A stretch of 64,000 bases of DNA from Beijerinckiaceae bacterium (GCA_947452005.1 CANGBC010000004.1:100658-164657), one strand, 5' to 3'; positions 15,997-26,514 are shown, counted from the stretch's first letter. Numbers and translations: made by a program. Notes: a model not told the origin generated them from the sequence alone.

Positions 15997-18141
15997 ATGT
16001 CTCTCATCGTTATCCTCGACGACCGGATTTCGAACCGGAATATTTTCGCCAAGCTCGCGGCCTCCATCGAAGAGGATGTGTCGGTGCGCGCTTTTGGTGA
16101 TCCGCAAGAGGCTCTTGATTGGCTGGCCCATCACACGCCCGATCTCGTCATCACCGATTATAAAATGCCCGAGATGGACGGCGCGGAATTCACCCGCCGC
16201 TTCCGTGAGCTGTCGTCCTCCATTGATGTCCCGGTCGTTGTCATCACGGTCTATGAAGAGCGCAGCTTCCGTTTGCGTGCCTTGGAAGCAGGCGCAACCG
16301 ATTTTCTCACCTCACCTGTCGATCACCATGAATTCGTCACGCGCGCCCGCAATTTGCTCAAAATGCACAAGCAGCAGAAATTGCTGGCGAGCCGTGCCAT
16401 CTCACTGGAGCGCGAGCTGGAACATAGCGAGCGCTCGCGTGAATGGGCGCTGCGCGATTCCCGCGAGCGCCTGGCGCAAGTCATCGACACGCTGCCAGTG
16501 GCTATTTGCGCGGCTGGCGCTGATGGCAATCTGATTTTTGTGAACGCGTTCAAAGCGGAGCTGTTTGGCTTTGAGGCGGACAAGAAAATCGGCCAAAGTC
16601 TGACCGATGTGTTTGGCACTGAGGGCGGTGAGAGCATGATGGCGCTTAACCGCATGGTGTTTGAAACAGGCAAAGCGCTGCCGCCCTTTGAAGAAGAAAT
16701 TGTCGATGCCAAGGGTGATGTGCGTGTTTTGCTGACCACCAAATCGCCGCTGAAGGATCTGACGGGTCATGTGACAGCCGTCCTGACCAGCGCGCTTGAT
16801 ATTACGACCCGCAAAGCCACCGAAGGCCATTTGCGCCATCTCGCCCATCATGATCCGCTGACCGATCTGCCCAATCGCACGCTGCTGCATGAGCGCATGC
16901 GCCGCCTGATTGCCCGCTCACGGCGTGGTGATCAGCCCTTTGCCTTGCACATGCTCGATCTCGATGGATTCAAAGCGGTCAATGATCTGCTCGGCCATTC
17001 GGCCGGTGACCGGTTCATCCGCCATGTGGGTCAAAAATTGCGTCAGGCCATCCGCGCGCAAGATACTTTGGCGCGATTGGGGGGTGATGAATTTGCCATT
17101 CTGCAAGCACAGGTGACTTCTGGCGAAGATGCGGCAGATTTTGCGCGCCGTATTCTCGAGGTGGTCGCTGATGCCTCTGACTTTGAAAATAGCGGACTGC
17201 GCACCACCGCCAGTATCGGCATTGCCATTCATCCCGATGACGGGCTTGATGGTGAAGATCTGCTGAAAAATGCGGATCTCGCCATGTATCGCGCCAAAGG
17301 CGAGCAGGGCAATGCATTCTGCTTTTATGCCGCCGACATGCAGATGCGCGCGCGCAACGATGCCATGCTGGATGGCGAATTGCGCCGTGCATTGGAGAAT
17401 GGCGAATTCCTGCTCTATTATCAGCCGCAAATTGATATGCGCAGCGGCGACATTGTCGGTGCGGAAGCTCTGTTGCGCTGGAACCGACCGGGCAATGGCA
17501 TAGTTGGGCCCGGCGTTTTTCTCACGCGCTGCGAAGAAAATGGCCTAATCATTCCCCTCAACGAATGGGTGTTGCGCGAAGCCTGTCGCGAAGCGCGCGG
17601 CTGGCAGGATATGGGATTAGCCTTGCGCGTCAGTGTCAATTTGTCGCCTGTGCAATTCCGCAAGCGCGATATGCCTGACCTCGTCAGAAGCGCGCTGCAG
17701 GAGAGCGGCCTGCCACCGGACTATCTGGATCTTGAATTGACCGAAAGCATCGTCGTCAGAGACTTTGATGCAGTCGCCGCCGACTTGCAGCAAATGCTGG
17801 ATATGGGGGTGCATGTGTCGATTGATGATTTCGGCACGGGCTATTCATCGCTGTCCTATGTCAAGAATTTCCCCGTTGACCGGCTCAAGGTTGATCAGAG
17901 TTTTGTGCGCAACCTCACGCAGGATTCCAATGATGCAGCGATTGTGCGTGCCATCGTCACGCTGGGGCATAGTCTGGGCCTGAAAGTTGTGGCCGAAGGC
18001 GTGGAGACGCCCGAGCAATTGGCGCGCCTGCGTGATGAAGGCTGCGATGAAGTGCAGGGCTATTATTTCGGCCGCCCCATGCCCGCGTGGGATTTCATTG
18101 CGCAGGCTGCGCAATGGCCGCAGCTGGCCGCCAGTGCGTGA
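15997..18141 (+). CDS. response regulator with PAS, GGDEF and EAL domains
   Basis: 714 aa. Receiver domain 1-125 with phospho-acceptor Asp54 ([12 protein letters not shown]); a helical linker; PAS domain about 165-280; GGDEF domain about 290-455 with intact motif at 362-366 and an intact inhibitory RxxD site (Arg353, Asp356); EAL domain about 470-710 with Glu490-Ala-Leu and DDFGTGYSS. Both c-di-GMP synthesis and breakdown thus look possible. It overlaps the RpfC-like kinase gene by 4 bp (GTGA), so the kinase is its likely partner. In Xanthomonas the matching place is taken by RpfG, a REC-HD-GYP phosphodiesterase; here the output is a different c-di-GMP enzyme. Confidence 0.92.
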   Translation: MSLIVILDDRISNRNIFAKLAASIEEDVSVRAFGDPQEALDWLAHHTPDLVITDYKMPEMDGAEFTRRFRELSSSIDVPVVVITVYEERSFRLRALEAGATDFLTSPVDHHEFVTRARNLLKMHKQQKLLASRAISLERELEHSERSREWALRDSRERLAQVIDTLPVAICAAGADGNLIFVNAFKAELFGFEADKKIGQSLTDVFGTEGGESMMALNRMVFETGKALPPFEEEIVDAKGDVRVLLTTKSPLKDLTGHVTAVLTSALDITTRKATEGHLRHLAHHDPLTDLPNRTLLHERMRRLIARSRRGDQPFALHMLDLDGFKAVNDLLGHSAGDRFIRHVGQKLRQAIRAQDTLARLGGDEFAILQAQVTSGEDAADFARRILEVVADASDFENSGLRTTASIGIAIHPDDGLDGEDLLKNADLAMYRAKGEQGNAFCFYAADMQMRARNDAMLDGELRRALENGEFLLYYQPQIDMRSGDIVGAEALLRWNRPGNGIVGPGVFLTRCEENGLIIPLNEWVLREACREARGWQDMGLALRVSVNLSPVQFRKRDMPDLVRSALQESGLPPDYLDLELTESIVVRDFDAVAADLQQMLDMGVHVSIDDFGTGYSSLSYVKNFPVDRLKVDQSFVRNLTQDSNDAAIVRAIVTLGHSLGLKVVAEGVETPEQLARLRDEGCDEVQGYYFGRPMPAWDFIAQAAQWPQLAASA

Positions 18142-20228
18142 GCGGCCTCATGCGCGCCGAGCAGGGTCTCTTTGGCTGGGTCATGTCGCGCCTGTCCGCG
18201 CGCCCTGACAGCGAACATGAGCTGACGCTCAGCCGTTTGGCGCTCAGCATGATTGCCTTTCTGGCGCTGTTCATCGGCTATCTGGGCGGGAGCGACGAGC
18301 ATCGGCATTATCTGGAACACGTCAGCACGTATTTCGTGGCTTTTACCGCAGCCACATTGTTTCTCTTTGCGCATCTGCTCTGGCGCCCGGGCGTCTCGCA
18401 GTTTCGGCGCTATCTGGGTATTCCGATTGATATTGGCTGCGTGGCCTATCTCATGCATTCGGGCGATGAGCTGACAGCTTTCACCTATCCGATTTTTCTT
18501 TGGGCAATTTTTGGCAATGGCTTCCGATTTGGCATCAAATATCTTTTTGTTGCCGCCATCCTTGGTTTTCTGGCCTTTCTGGCCGTCATCGTCACCACAC
18601 CATTCTGGCGCGACAATCGTGAATTGAGCACGGGGCTTTTGCTGGCGCTCATTGTTTTGCCGGTCTATGTGTCCGCCCTCATTCGCCGCCTGTCAGAAGC
18701 CAAGCGGCAGGCGGAAGAGGCCAGCCGTGCAAAAAGCCTGTTTCTGGCATCGATCAGTCATGAATTGCGCACGCCGCTCAATGCTGTGATCGGTTTGAGC
18801 GATATGCTGTCCAGGACAAAGCTGGATGATGCGCAATCAGATATGGCGCGCACGATTGGGAAATCAGGGCGCTCCCTGCTCGGGCTGATCAATTCATTAC
18901 TCGATTTGTCGCGCATGGAAATCGGCAAAAAGCCGCAGATGACCGTGTTCGATTTGCACGAATTGCTCAACGACATTCATGCCATGCTGGATGTGCAGGC
19001 AAAGGCAAAGACTATCGACTTGTTGTTGCATGTGGACCCGAACGTGCCCCGTTTTGTTCTGGGCTCGATGCGCCATTTCGAAGAGGTGCTGATCAACCTG
19101 TGCGGCAATGCGGTCAAATTCACGACGCGCGGCTATGTGGGGATGGCGGTGAAAATCGCATCGCTTGAGGGCGAACAGATTCGGTTGCGCTTTGAAGTGA
19201 CGGATACTGGCATAGGCATTGCGCCCGAAGCGCAGGCGCGGATTTTTGAATCGTTCACACAGGCCGATGAGACGATCATTGATCGTTTTGGCGGCACAGG
19301 GCTTGGTCTTTCGATTGCGCGGCAATTGGTCAATGCACATGGCGGCGAAATTGGCGTGCAGAGTGCGCCAGGGCGTGGCTCGACCTTCTGGTTTGAGATG
19401 GAAGTCGGGTTGGCTGAGGCGCCTGAGGTACAGCTGACAGACGAGACGCTTACCCCGACGCGCGCCCTGCGCATTCTGGTGGCAGAAGACAATCGCACCA
19501 ATCAAATGGTGATCGCGCGCATTCTTGAACATGGCGGGCATTCGCTTGTCATCGTCGATAATGGTGATGCGGCGGTTGATCGCTTGCTGCAGGAGGATTT
19601 TGACCTGGTCTTGATGGACCTGAACATGCCGGTGATGAATGGGCTCGAGGCGTCGAAATTTTACGCTTTCGCGATGCTGGGGCAGGAGCGTGCGCCGATT
19701 GTTGCGCTCACCGCCGACGCGACGCCCGAAAGTGCGCGCAAATGTGCGGAGGCTGGCATGGTGGCCTGTTTGAACAAGCCCATTGATGCCAAAGCCCTGC
19801 TCGAGGCGGTGGCGCGTTATGGGCGAGCGGTTGCGCATGTTCCTGTCGAACCCACCCTTGCATCAGTGCCCGCCGATGGGGCGGTTGCGGCGGTCAATCC
19901 GGACGCTTTGGCTGATCTTGAGAAATTGGGCGGCAAGCTTTTTGTGGGCGAGATTGTCACGCAATTTGTCAGCGATGCTGCGGGCGTTTTGCAAAAACTC
20001 GAAGAGGCGGTGCAGGCACAGGATGTCGCGAGCTTTCGCGATCATGCCCATGCTTTGCGATCTTGTGCTGCCAATGTCGGCGCGCAGGCGATTTTTCAGC
20101 GTTGTCTGGCATTACGCGCGATTGAGCCCGATGCGCTGAGGCACGATGGACAAGCGCAATTGCAGGCTCTGGAAGCCGAATTTGCGGCTGCGCGCGCGGC
20201 CTTGCTACCGCATATTCAGGCTGCGTGA
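18138..20228 (+). CDS. rpfC: RpfC-like hybrid histidine kinase (HK-REC-HPt), candidate DSF receptor
   Basis: 696 aa from a GTG that overlaps the preceding stop; an ATG at 18150 is the alternative. The N-terminus has the RpfC-type motif [13 protein letters not shown] and about five membrane segments, ending at [11 protein letters not shown]. Then HisKA with His208 ([13 protein letters not shown]), HATPase ([22 protein letters not shown]), receiver with Asp494 ([13 protein letters not shown]), and a C-terminal HPt with His638 ([12 protein letters not shown]). As I remember Xanthomonas RpfC, the match extends through the membrane part ([15 protein letters not shown]) and the HPt. RpfC senses DSF fatty acids and binds RpfF. 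The convergent neighbour is an RpfF homologue, which supports the call. Confidence 0.88.
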   Translation: MSGLMRAEQGLFGWVMSRLSARPDSEHELTLSRLALSMIAFLALFIGYLGGSDEHRHYLEHVSTYFVAFTAATLFLFAHLLWRPGVSQFRRYLGIPIDIGCVAYLMHSGDELTAFTYPIFLWAIFGNGFRFGIKYLFVAAILGFLAFLAVIVTTPFWRDNRELSTGLLLALIVLPVYVSALIRRLSEAKRQAEEASRAKSLFLASISHELRTPLNAVIGLSDMLSRTKLDDAQSDMARTIGKSGRSLLGLINSLLDLSRMEIGKKPQMTVFDLHELLNDIHAMLDVQAKAKTIDLLLHVDPNVPRFVLGSMRHFEEVLINLCGNAVKFTTRGYVGMAVKIASLEGEQIRLRFEVTDTGIGIAPEAQARIFESFTQADETIIDRFGGTGLGLSIARQLVNAHGGEIGVQSAPGRGSTFWFEMEVGLAEAPEVQLTDETLTPTRALRILVAEDNRTNQMVIARILEHGGHSLVIVDNGDAAVDRLLQEDFDLVLMDLNMPVMNGLEASKFYAFAMLGQERAPIVALTADATPESARKCAEAGMVACLNKPIDAKALLEAVARYGRAVAHVPVEPTLASVPADGAVAAVNPDALADLEKLGGKLFVGEIVTQFVSDAAGVLQKLEEAVQAQDVASFRDHAHALRSCAANVGAQAIFQRCLALRAIEPDALRHDGQAQLQALEAEFAAARAALLPHIQAA

Positions 20229-20231
20229 ATC

Positions 20232-21200
20232 TTACGCGCGCGCAATGCGTTTGCGTTGCGCCGAGGCCAGGCGTTCCATGCGGCGCAAGTCGCTTTCGCC
20301 CAATTGCATGGCTGTGCCTACCCAGATATCGGTGATATCGTGCAATTCCTCAAAGCTGAGTGGCAGCACGCGTTGGCGGGCCTGCATCAAAGCCAGATGC
20401 AGATTGTAACGCGCGGTCCCGCCGGCAATGAATTTACGAACCTCTTCTTCGCCCGCACCATCCTCAGCCAGAATATCAACCACGCCCATTTCATGCAGCT
20501 CTTCGGCGGTGTAGATCTTGCCGGACAGGATCATGCGTTGTGCGGCGGTCATGCCGATCTTGCGCGTCAGCAGGCTCATGGCGCCCATGCCGGGGAAGAG
20601 GTTGAACAAGACCTCTGGCAGGCCCATGCGCGCTTTGCGCTCGGCCACCAGAATGTTGAACGACATGGCGCCTTCAAATCCCCCGCCCAGCGCATCGCCT
20701 TGCACAAGGCCAATGGTGAGCACAGAGGAGTCGAATCCCGTCGCCATGTGATAGGCGACATCGCAGCAATCAACCGCGTAAGCTCGCAAGCCCTCACGGT
20801 CGCTGTTGCGGATCATGGCGACGAAGTGGTCGAGATCGCCGCCCAGATTGTAAATGCCGGGAAGGTCGGATGCGCCGACGAAAAAGTGCAGCTTGTCCGC
20901 ACCTGTTCCGGCCTGCGTATAAGTCTGAATGGCACGGCGCAGGCTGATCAGTTCACGCAGCAGCGAGGGGGTGAAACTGGGCGGGCCAGACGGGCGCATG
21001 GCGCACCACATGGCTTTGGCGGGCGCATCAAAACGAATGTTGAGCTCACGCAGGCCTTGCGGCGGGAACGGTGCGGGTGCCGCCTCGATCCGTTTGAGCT
21101 CGGACAGGCGTGGCCTGATCCGTTCCGCTCTCATAAAGGGCAGGGCGTCGCCCTGAGTGACGCGCAATTGCCCGGCCGTTGAAAGATCAAAATACGCCAT
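20232..21200 (-). CDS. rpfF: RpfF-like crotonase, candidate DSF (cis-2-enoic acid) synthase
   Basis: 322 aa, ATG at 21200 after GGGGGAG. Crotonase fold. The two glutamates that catalyse dehydration and thioester cleavage in Xanthomonas RpfF (Glu141 and Glu161) are matched by Glu176 in GDALGGGFEGAMS and Glu196 in MGLPEVLFNLFPGMGA, with the same spacing of 20. The C-terminal ITDIWVGTAMQLGESDLRRM is also RpfF-like. Ordinary enoyl-CoA hydratases do not share that tail. The N-terminus is some 35 residues longer than Xanthomonas RpfF. It converges with the RpfC-like gene, 3 bp between stops, the same topology as rpfGHC and rpfF in Xanthomonas. No RpfB-type acyl-CoA ligase is nearby. Confidence 0.87.
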   Translation of the reverse strand: MAYFDLSTAGQLRVTQGDALPFMRAERIRPRLSELKRIEAAPAPFPPQGLRELNIRFDAPAKAMWCAMRPSGPPSFTPSLLRELISLRRAIQTYTQAGTGADKLHFFVGASDLPGIYNLGGDLDHFVAMIRNSDREGLRAYAVDCCDVAYHMATGFDSSVLTIGLVQGDALGGGFEGAMSFNILVAERKARMGLPEVLFNLFPGMGAMSLLTRKIGMTAAQRMILSGKIYTAEELHEMGVVDILAEDGAGEEEVRKFIAGGTARYNLHLALMQARQRVLPLSFEELHDITDIWVGTAMQLGESDLRRMERLASAQRKRIARA

Positions 21201-21404
21201 ACTTTTACTCCCCCGCCGCTCGCGAGTGCACTTGGCTACGCGGGATTAAAGTAAACGCATTTTAACGTTTGTGAACTATTTCGTTACACTTGTTCCCAAA
21301 ATGGTTAATGGCCCTAACGGAAGGTTTGTCAGATTTTATATGGATTTAACGCAATAAATCAGATTTTTCCAGCGCGTTTATTGCTTATTTATCCGCTTTT
21401 CGGG

Positions 21405-22097
21405 TCATACCAGCATGGTCAGGTTGGGGGTGGCGAGCGCGGGCTTTCGGACCCGTTCCGGCTTGCTCGCTGGCTTCATGTCCTGGGCCCGCCTGGCGGC
21501 TGCAAGGGCCATGCGCTGGCGGTGCTCGGGATCTTCGATCATGCGGCGTAACGCCTGCGCGCAGGCCCCCGTCTCATCCAGCCGGACAAAAACAGCCGCC
21601 CCCTCCCAGCGTGCGCGCATGATCGGCGTGTCGATGAGCACGAGTGGGCAACCGCTTTTGGCGGCACTGGCCAGAAAGGGATCCTCGGCATCATCGTCGG
21701 ACAGGCACAGAAAGGCGCAAGCCCGCGCCAGAAGGTCGCGCGCCGCAGAAGCTTTGAGCGGCGGCAGGTCTTGCACTTGTTCAAGCATCACAGGTGGTGA
21801 TGGCATTTCATGCAGAATGAAGATCTGCGCAGACAAGCGTGCCGCAATCCGGTCGAGCGCTTCCAAGGCACCTGATCCTGTATTCCGACAGCCTGCCATG
21901 ATGATACGCGCACGACGTGCGACAGTGGCCGGCGCGATCCGCGAGGCCGGAAACAGGCCCTCCAACTGGGCTTCGCCAGGTCTGGGGGCGCGATTTTGCC
22001 GCACGGAGCGGCCACGCGGCAATCTTTCCCGCAGAAGCGGTGCCAAAGGCTCGCAAATCAAGGGTGGAATCTGTTTGGTACCCGCATCCGCTGCCAT
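21405..22097 (-). CDS. hypothetical protein with glycosyltransferase-like C-terminal half
   Basis: 230 aa from the ATG at 22097, chosen for the ACGGGGAGAG just before it; the frame stays open to 22223. The first 90 residues are basic and without motif. The rest (IIMAGCRNTGSGALEALDRI, FLCLSDDDAEDPFLASAAKS, PLVLIDTPIMRARWEGAAVFVR) looks like the nucleotide-binding half of a family-4 glycosyltransferase, with EDPEHRQRMALAAARRA as in those enzymes. No N-terminal acceptor domain is present, so it is either a remnant or a specialised protein. The 204-bp AT-rich space to rpfF (21201-21404) contains no gene I can support and probably carries the rpfF promoter. Confidence 0.6.
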   Translation of the reverse strand: MAADAGTKQIPPLICEPLAPLLRERLPRGRSVRQNRAPRPGEAQLEGLFPASRIAPATVARRARIIMAGCRNTGSGALEALDRIAARLSAQIFILHEMPSPPVMLEQVQDLPPLKASAARDLLARACAFLCLSDDDAEDPFLASAAKSGCPLVLIDTPIMRARWEGAAVFVRLDETGACAQALRRMIEDPEHRQRMALAAARRAQDMKPASKPERVRKPALATPNLTMLV

Positions 22098-22258
22098 GCT
22101 CTCCCCGTAAATCTCTTGACGCATGGCCACCAACGCGCCGCCCAGTACAGGGTTGCAGCCTCCCGACAACGGAGACCGACTTATGTCTTGATCGGCGCAC
22201 GGCCGCGCTTCATATGAAGACAACCCAGATTGCTCTGGCGTTTCCCCAAGGAGAACAC

Positions 22259-22654
22259 ATGACGTTCAAGATTTCTCTGGCGGCGGCCGCCGCTTTCGCC
22301 CTGATCGGTTTTGCCGGCCAGGCCGTGGCCCAGGATGCTGAAGCAGGCGAAAAGACCTTTGCCAAATGCCGCGCATGTCACCAGATTGGCGAAACCGCCA
22401 AGAACAGCGTCGGCCCCAACCTCAATGGTCTGATTGGCCGTCATTCCGGTTCGGTTGAAGGTTACAATTATTCGGAAGCCAACAAGGGCTCGGGCCTGAC
22501 TTGGGATGAGGCCACGTTCAAGGAATATATCCAGAACCCGCGCGCCAAAGTGCCCGGCACCAAGATGGTCTTTGCTGGCATCACCAACGAAACCGAAATC
22601 GACAATCTCGTTGCTTATCTGAAGCAGTTCGATAAGGACGGCAAGAAGAAGTAA
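22259..22654 (+). CDS. class I cytochrome c (c2/c552-like)
   Basis: 131 aa from the ATG at 22259 after AAGGAG. Signal peptide of about 21 residues ending AVAQ; then a single haem motif CRACH, GPNLNGLIGRHSG, and a distal methionine in GTKMVFAGI. This is the layout of periplasmic cytochrome c2, which carries electrons between respiratory complexes. Frame continues upstream to 21917 but that part overlaps the opposite gene and is not credible. The pterin dehydratase gene follows after 17 bp. Confidence 0.92.
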   Translation: MTFKISLAAAAAFALIGFAGQAVAQDAEAGEKTFAKCRACHQIGETAKNSVGPNLNGLIGRHSGSVEGYNYSEANKGSGLTWDEATFKEYIQNPRAKVPGTKMVFAGITNETEIDNLVAYLKQFDKDGKKK

Positions 22655-22671
22655 TTTTTGGGAGCGCGCGG

Positions 22672-23040
22672 ATGACTTCACAGGTTCTGTCTGAAGATGT
22701 CATCCGCGCGCACCTTCAGCGCGATCTGCCGCGCTGGTCGCATGTGAATGGTGCGCTGGAGCGCACCTATAAAACCAATGGCTGGAAAGGCACGCTGATG
22801 GCGGTCAATGCCATCGGTCATCTGGCCGAAGTGGCCTGGCATCATCCTGATCTGCACGTCACCTATCCCGCAGTCACTGTGCGTCTCAATACGCATGATG
22901 CAGGCGGCATTACGCAGAAAGATGTCGAGCTTGCGATTGCTATTGAAAAGCTGATCATGTGGCAGCCCGCCTCTGAAGGAGGCGCGCTCGAAGGCACGCC
23001 GCAAGATCCCGCTTACGCCTATATTTCCTACAAGGATTAA
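22672..23040 (+). CDS. phhB: 4a-hydroxytetrahydrobiopterin dehydratase (pterin-4a-carbinolamine dehydratase)
   Basis: 122 aa, ATG at 22672 after GGGAGCG. Contains the family motif around EVAWHHPDLHVTYPAVTVRLNTHD, with the histidines that catalyse dehydration of 4a-hydroxytetrahydropterin. It is longer than the usual 100-110 aa by an N-terminal stretch and a C-terminal tail. The enzyme recycles the pterin cofactor of phenylalanine hydroxylase; no phenylalanine hydroxylase gene is in the window. In some bacteria the family has other roles linked to molybdopterin. Confidence 0.9.
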   Translation: MTSQVLSEDVIRAHLQRDLPRWSHVNGALERTYKTNGWKGTLMAVNAIGHLAEVAWHHPDLHVTYPAVTVRLNTHDAGGITQKDVELAIAIEKLIMWQPASEGGALEGTPQDPAYAYISYKD

Positions 23041-23046
23041 GACCCG

Positions 23047-24897
23047 TCAGGCCACAGCCTGTTGCGTCGCCGGGCTCGTGCCACGGCTCAGCGCATGCAG
23101 ACATGTGTCGAGCGCTCCGGCCAGACTGGCAGCCTGAAAATCAGCACCCGCGTCGCGCGCCAGAGCGGTCACGCTGGTTTGCGTGTCTTGCGGCAACCAG
23201 AAACACGCGATGATTTTGACGCCCTCACAGCGCCGACGCAGGCGGCGCACGGCATAGCGCAATTGCGCGGTCGATATTTCTGCATCAAGCGATGACAGGC
23301 AAATGGTCTCGATGTTTGGCGCACTGCCTTGCGGGCTGCGCCCAGGCGCCAGTGCGTCGGCAGCTGCGGCTGTCGCGGGGATGCCGCTCTTGCGCAAAAT
23401 CTGCGCAAGCATGGCTGCAGCGGCTTCATCCAAGGTTGTGCGTGCAGCCAGACACAGGATCGGCGTCTGGCTTGTGGGCGCGCTTGTGTTGGATGGCAAC
23501 GGCACGTCGTCGAGGTCGTCGATCACTTCAAACAATGTGTTGCGCAGCGCTTGTTGTTGATCGCTATCGAGCAGGCCACGGCGCAAATCTGTTTGCGCCA
23601 GTCGCAGCGCGGGCACGGCGATTTCATCGTAAAAACTGATCAGACTTTGGTTCTTGAGATTTTCCTGTGCCTGTTCGGCGACTTCTGAAGGGTCACCCGC
23701 CAGAACGCGCTGATAAAAACTTTCTTGTGGCGTGAGTGCGGGCAGGTCGCTCAGAATGATATTGAGAAAATTCAGCGCCTCGACATGCTGGCCCAGTACG
23801 ACCAGACAGACTGTGAGGGGTGTGGACAGCAACAGGCCAATTGGTCCCCACAGCCATGTCCAGAAGGTGGCCGCCACAACGACGGCAATTGGCGAAATGC
23901 CAGTCGAATGGCCATAAAGCAAAGGTTCGATAACCTGACCGGTGAGCGGCTCGAGAATTAAAAACAGCGCAATGGTCATTATGACCATGCTCCAGCCCGG
24001 ATCAACGGCGGCTGCGAGCGCGACAGGCCCCAGCGCTGACACCAGCGCGCCGATATAGGGGACGAAGCGCAGGATCGCGGCCAACAATCCCCACAAGAGC
24101 GGACTCGGCACACCGATCAACCACAGGCCGATGCCGACAATCACGCCGAAGCTGGCATTGAGCATCGTCTGCACCAGAAAGAAACGGCTCAGCCGAACGG
24201 CCGCATCATCCAGCGCCAAAGTGGTGCGATGCAAATCACCTCCACTCAGCAGACGGATCATGCGATCACGCAAATCCTCGCGCTGTATGAGAATGAAGAC
24301 CGTGAAAATCGCCACGATGCCCGTGGTCGCCAAAGGCTCCAGCACAGTGGCTGCCACGCTGCGCAACATGTCGAGGGGGCCGGGCGATGGCTGGTGGACT
24401 TCGACGGGTACGGGTTCGGGCGGGGGCGGTGAGCCGTCTGTTGGTGGCGCAGCGCGTGGCGCTGGGCGCCCACTCTCGCCCAGCGAGCGCAACAGGCTGC
24501 TCGCGCGCCCGATGACGCCAGAGGGCGTCGCAGCCGCGCGCAACGCGTCTGCTTTTTGCAGGATCGTTGTCTGATAGCGCGGAAATTGCGAGGCCAGATC
24601 TGAGACCTGCCGCGCCAAAATCGTGCTCAGGCCAAAGATAAACCCGAAGGCCACAGCCGCGACCAAGAAAACGCTTAAACCGCGTGAGACATTCCACGCG
24701 CGCAGCCGCAATACGGCAGGTGCCAGAACAAAGCTGAGGAGCACGGCGAGCACGATCGGCACGAAAATTTGTCGGCCAAACCACAGAGCGGTAATGGTGA
24801 AAGCGCAGACCGCCAAGCCGGTCAACGCGTCATGGCCCGGTGGGCGGGTGAGGCGCAATCGGCCGCGTGTTTGTCCTGTTGGAATAGGCTCGCTCAT
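23047..24897 (-). CDS. AI-2E family transporter (PerM/YdiK type) with long C-terminal extension
   Basis: 616 aa. Residues 20-400 contain about eight membrane segments in the AI-2E exporter pattern, with a soluble insert at 115-195 rich in proline (PTDGSPPPPEPVPVEV), the conserved FVPYIGALVSALGPVALAA, and a final GPIGLLLSTPLTVCLVVLG. After the membrane part comes a cytoplasmic extension of about 200 residues, whose last half (ILCLAARTTLDEAAAAMLAQ, ISTAQLRYAVRRLRRRC) looks like a nucleotide- or cobalamin-binding alpha/beta fold. Members export AI-2, ions or peptides; substrate is unknown. Confidence 0.83.
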   Translation of the reverse strand: MSEPIPTGQTRGRLRLTRPPGHDALTGLAVCAFTITALWFGRQIFVPIVLAVLLSFVLAPAVLRLRAWNVSRGLSVFLVAAVAFGFIFGLSTILARQVSDLASQFPRYQTTILQKADALRAAATPSGVIGRASSLLRSLGESGRPAPRAAPPTDGSPPPPEPVPVEVHQPSPGPLDMLRSVAATVLEPLATTGIVAIFTVFILIQREDLRDRMIRLLSGGDLHRTTLALDDAAVRLSRFFLVQTMLNASFGVIVGIGLWLIGVPSPLLWGLLAAILRFVPYIGALVSALGPVALAAAVDPGWSMVIMTIALFLILEPLTGQVIEPLLYGHSTGISPIAVVVAATFWTWLWGPIGLLLSTPLTVCLVVLGQHVEALNFLNIILSDLPALTPQESFYQRVLAGDPSEVAEQAQENLKNQSLISFYDEIAVPALRLAQTDLRRGLLDSDQQQALRNTLFEVIDDLDDVPLPSNTSAPTSQTPILCLAARTTLDEAAAAMLAQILRKSGIPATAAAADALAPGRSPQGSAPNIETICLSSLDAEISTAQLRYAVRRLRRRCEGVKIIACFWLPQDTQTSVTALARDAGADFQAASLAGALDTCLHALSRGTSPATQQAVA

Positions 24898-25011
24898 CGT
24901 GCGGCAATCATTGAGCCTGACGGGAGGTTCCGTCGCTGCACGTCAGAGCTGATGGACAGGGATAGCGCATTGGCGCTAGAGCAAAGGGGTTCACCGGAGC
25001 TATTGCCACCT

Positions 25012-26439
25012 ATGAGCCCGCGCCAGCCTGATCCTGCTCCCCTCGCACGTCTGTCTGCACTTGCGACCCTGCCTGTCTTTTTCAGGCTGACGGGAAAAAC
25101 CGTGGTGCTGGTGGGTGGCAGCGAGGGAGCGGCGTGGAAAGCTGAATTGCTGGCGTCCACCGGCGCCCATGTGCGCATTTTTGCCCCCGAGCTCTGCGAA
25201 AAAATGCACGTGACATTGCGTGACCTGCCCACACTCACGTGGATCGCGCGCGTCTGGGAGACAGCCGATTTGCAAGGCGCGGCGCTGGCCATTGGCGATG
25301 TTGAAAGTGACGAAGAGGCCACGCGCTTTTGTGCCGCCGCACGCGCTTCCGGTGTGCCCGTCAATGTGATTGATCGCCCCGCTTTTTGTGATTTCCAGTT
25401 TGGGTCCATCGTCGAGCGTTCACCCGTTGTCATCGGCATTTCAACCGATGGCGCGGCGCCTGTGTTTGGGCAGGAAATTCGGGCGCGGATTGAATCCATT
25501 CTGCCGCAGGGATTGCGCGCTTGGGCGCAGGCGGCCAAATCATGGCGCGCCTCTGTGCAGGCGCGCGAATTGCCATTCCGTGCGCGGCGCTCGTTTTGGG
25601 AGCGCTTTACGGCGCTGGCTTTTTCGCGGCCCGATCAACCGCCACGCGACGGCGATCTGCAGGATTTGCTGCGCATCACCGATGCGGCCGTGAGCGATGC
25701 GTCCAAGGGTTCGGTGGTGCTGGTGGGTGCAGGGCCTGGTGATCCTGATCTGCTGACTGTCAAAGCCGTGCGCGCCCTGCAATCGGCTGATGTCGTGCTC
25801 TATGATGATCTTGTCTCGCCCCTCACAGTGAATGCCGCGCGGCGCGAAGCGACCCGCATTGCTGTGGGCAAGCGCGGCTACAAGCCCTCCTGCACACAAG
25901 AAGACATTACCGCCCTGCTTGTGTCACTGGCGCGCGAGGGCAAGCGTGTGGTGCGTCTGAAAGGTGGCGATCCGATGATTTTCGGTCGCGCTGGCGAAGA
26001 GATTGAAGGTGTGACAGCGGCCGGTTTCCCCGTGGAAATCATTCCCGGTGTCACGGCGGCCTCGGGGGCTGCGGCCTCTTTGGGCCTGTCACTCACCGAG
26101 CGCAAAGTGGCGCGGCGTGTGCAATTCATCACAGCCCATGCGCATGATGGGCGCCTGCCGGATGATCTCGCCTATGGCGCGCTCACCGATCCGCGCGCGA
26201 CCACGATTGTCTATATGGGCGTGACAACCTTGCCCCTGCTCGTCGCACGCTTGCTGGCGGAGGGGCTGGACCCGGCCACTCCCGCCATTGCGGTTGAGCG
26301 CGCCACCTGGCCCGATGAAAGACGGATCATCGGCACGATTGCACAATTGCCCGAGCTGATTGCGCAAGCGCGCCCCACAGGCCCGTGCCTCGTCCTCATT
26401 GGTGCGGCACTGGGCGGGCCGATTTTACCCACGCACTGA
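25012..26439 (+). CDS. cysG: siroheme synthase CysG
   Basis: 475 aa from an ATG at 25012; an ATG at 24952 would add 20 residues and cannot be excluded, as neither has a strong SD. The N-terminal half is precorrin-2 dehydrogenase/ferrochelatase (VVLVGGSEGAAWKAELL, AIGDVESDEEATRF, VNVIDRPAFCDFQ). The C-terminal half is uroporphyrinogen-III methyltransferase with VLVGAGPGDPDLLTVKA, YDDLVSP, VVRLKGGDPMIFGR and TAASGAAASLGL. It makes siroheme, the cofactor of sulphite and nitrite reductases. The usual nitrate/sulphite genes are not next to it. After it comes a stress-protein gene with its own promoter. Confidence 0.93.
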   Translation: MSPRQPDPAPLARLSALATLPVFFRLTGKTVVLVGGSEGAAWKAELLASTGAHVRIFAPELCEKMHVTLRDLPTLTWIARVWETADLQGAALAIGDVESDEEATRFCAAARASGVPVNVIDRPAFCDFQFGSIVERSPVVIGISTDGAAPVFGQEIRARIESILPQGLRAWAQAAKSWRASVQARELPFRARRSFWERFTALAFSRPDQPPRDGDLQDLLRITDAAVSDASKGSVVLVGAGPGDPDLLTVKAVRALQSADVVLYDDLVSPLTVNAARREATRIAVGKRGYKPSCTQEDITALLVSLAREGKRVVRLKGGDPMIFGRAGEEIEGVTAAGFPVEIIPGVTAASGAAASLGLSLTERKVARRVQFITAHAHDGRLPDDLAYGALTDPRATTIVYMGVTTLPLLVARLLAEGLDPATPAIAVERATWPDERRIIGTIAQLPELIAQARPTGPCLVLIGAALGGPILPTH

Positions 26440-26514
26440 CCGCGGCACCCCGCGCCCTGTCAGCAAACTATTGTTTTTTCGCCATCTTTGCGCAGACCCG
26501 CGGCATCAACCTTG

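Noticed and set aside
24927..24960. EcfG promoter before the AI-2E family gene
   Set aside because: A GTTCC is present on the plus strand but no AACG lies 16-17 bases before it.
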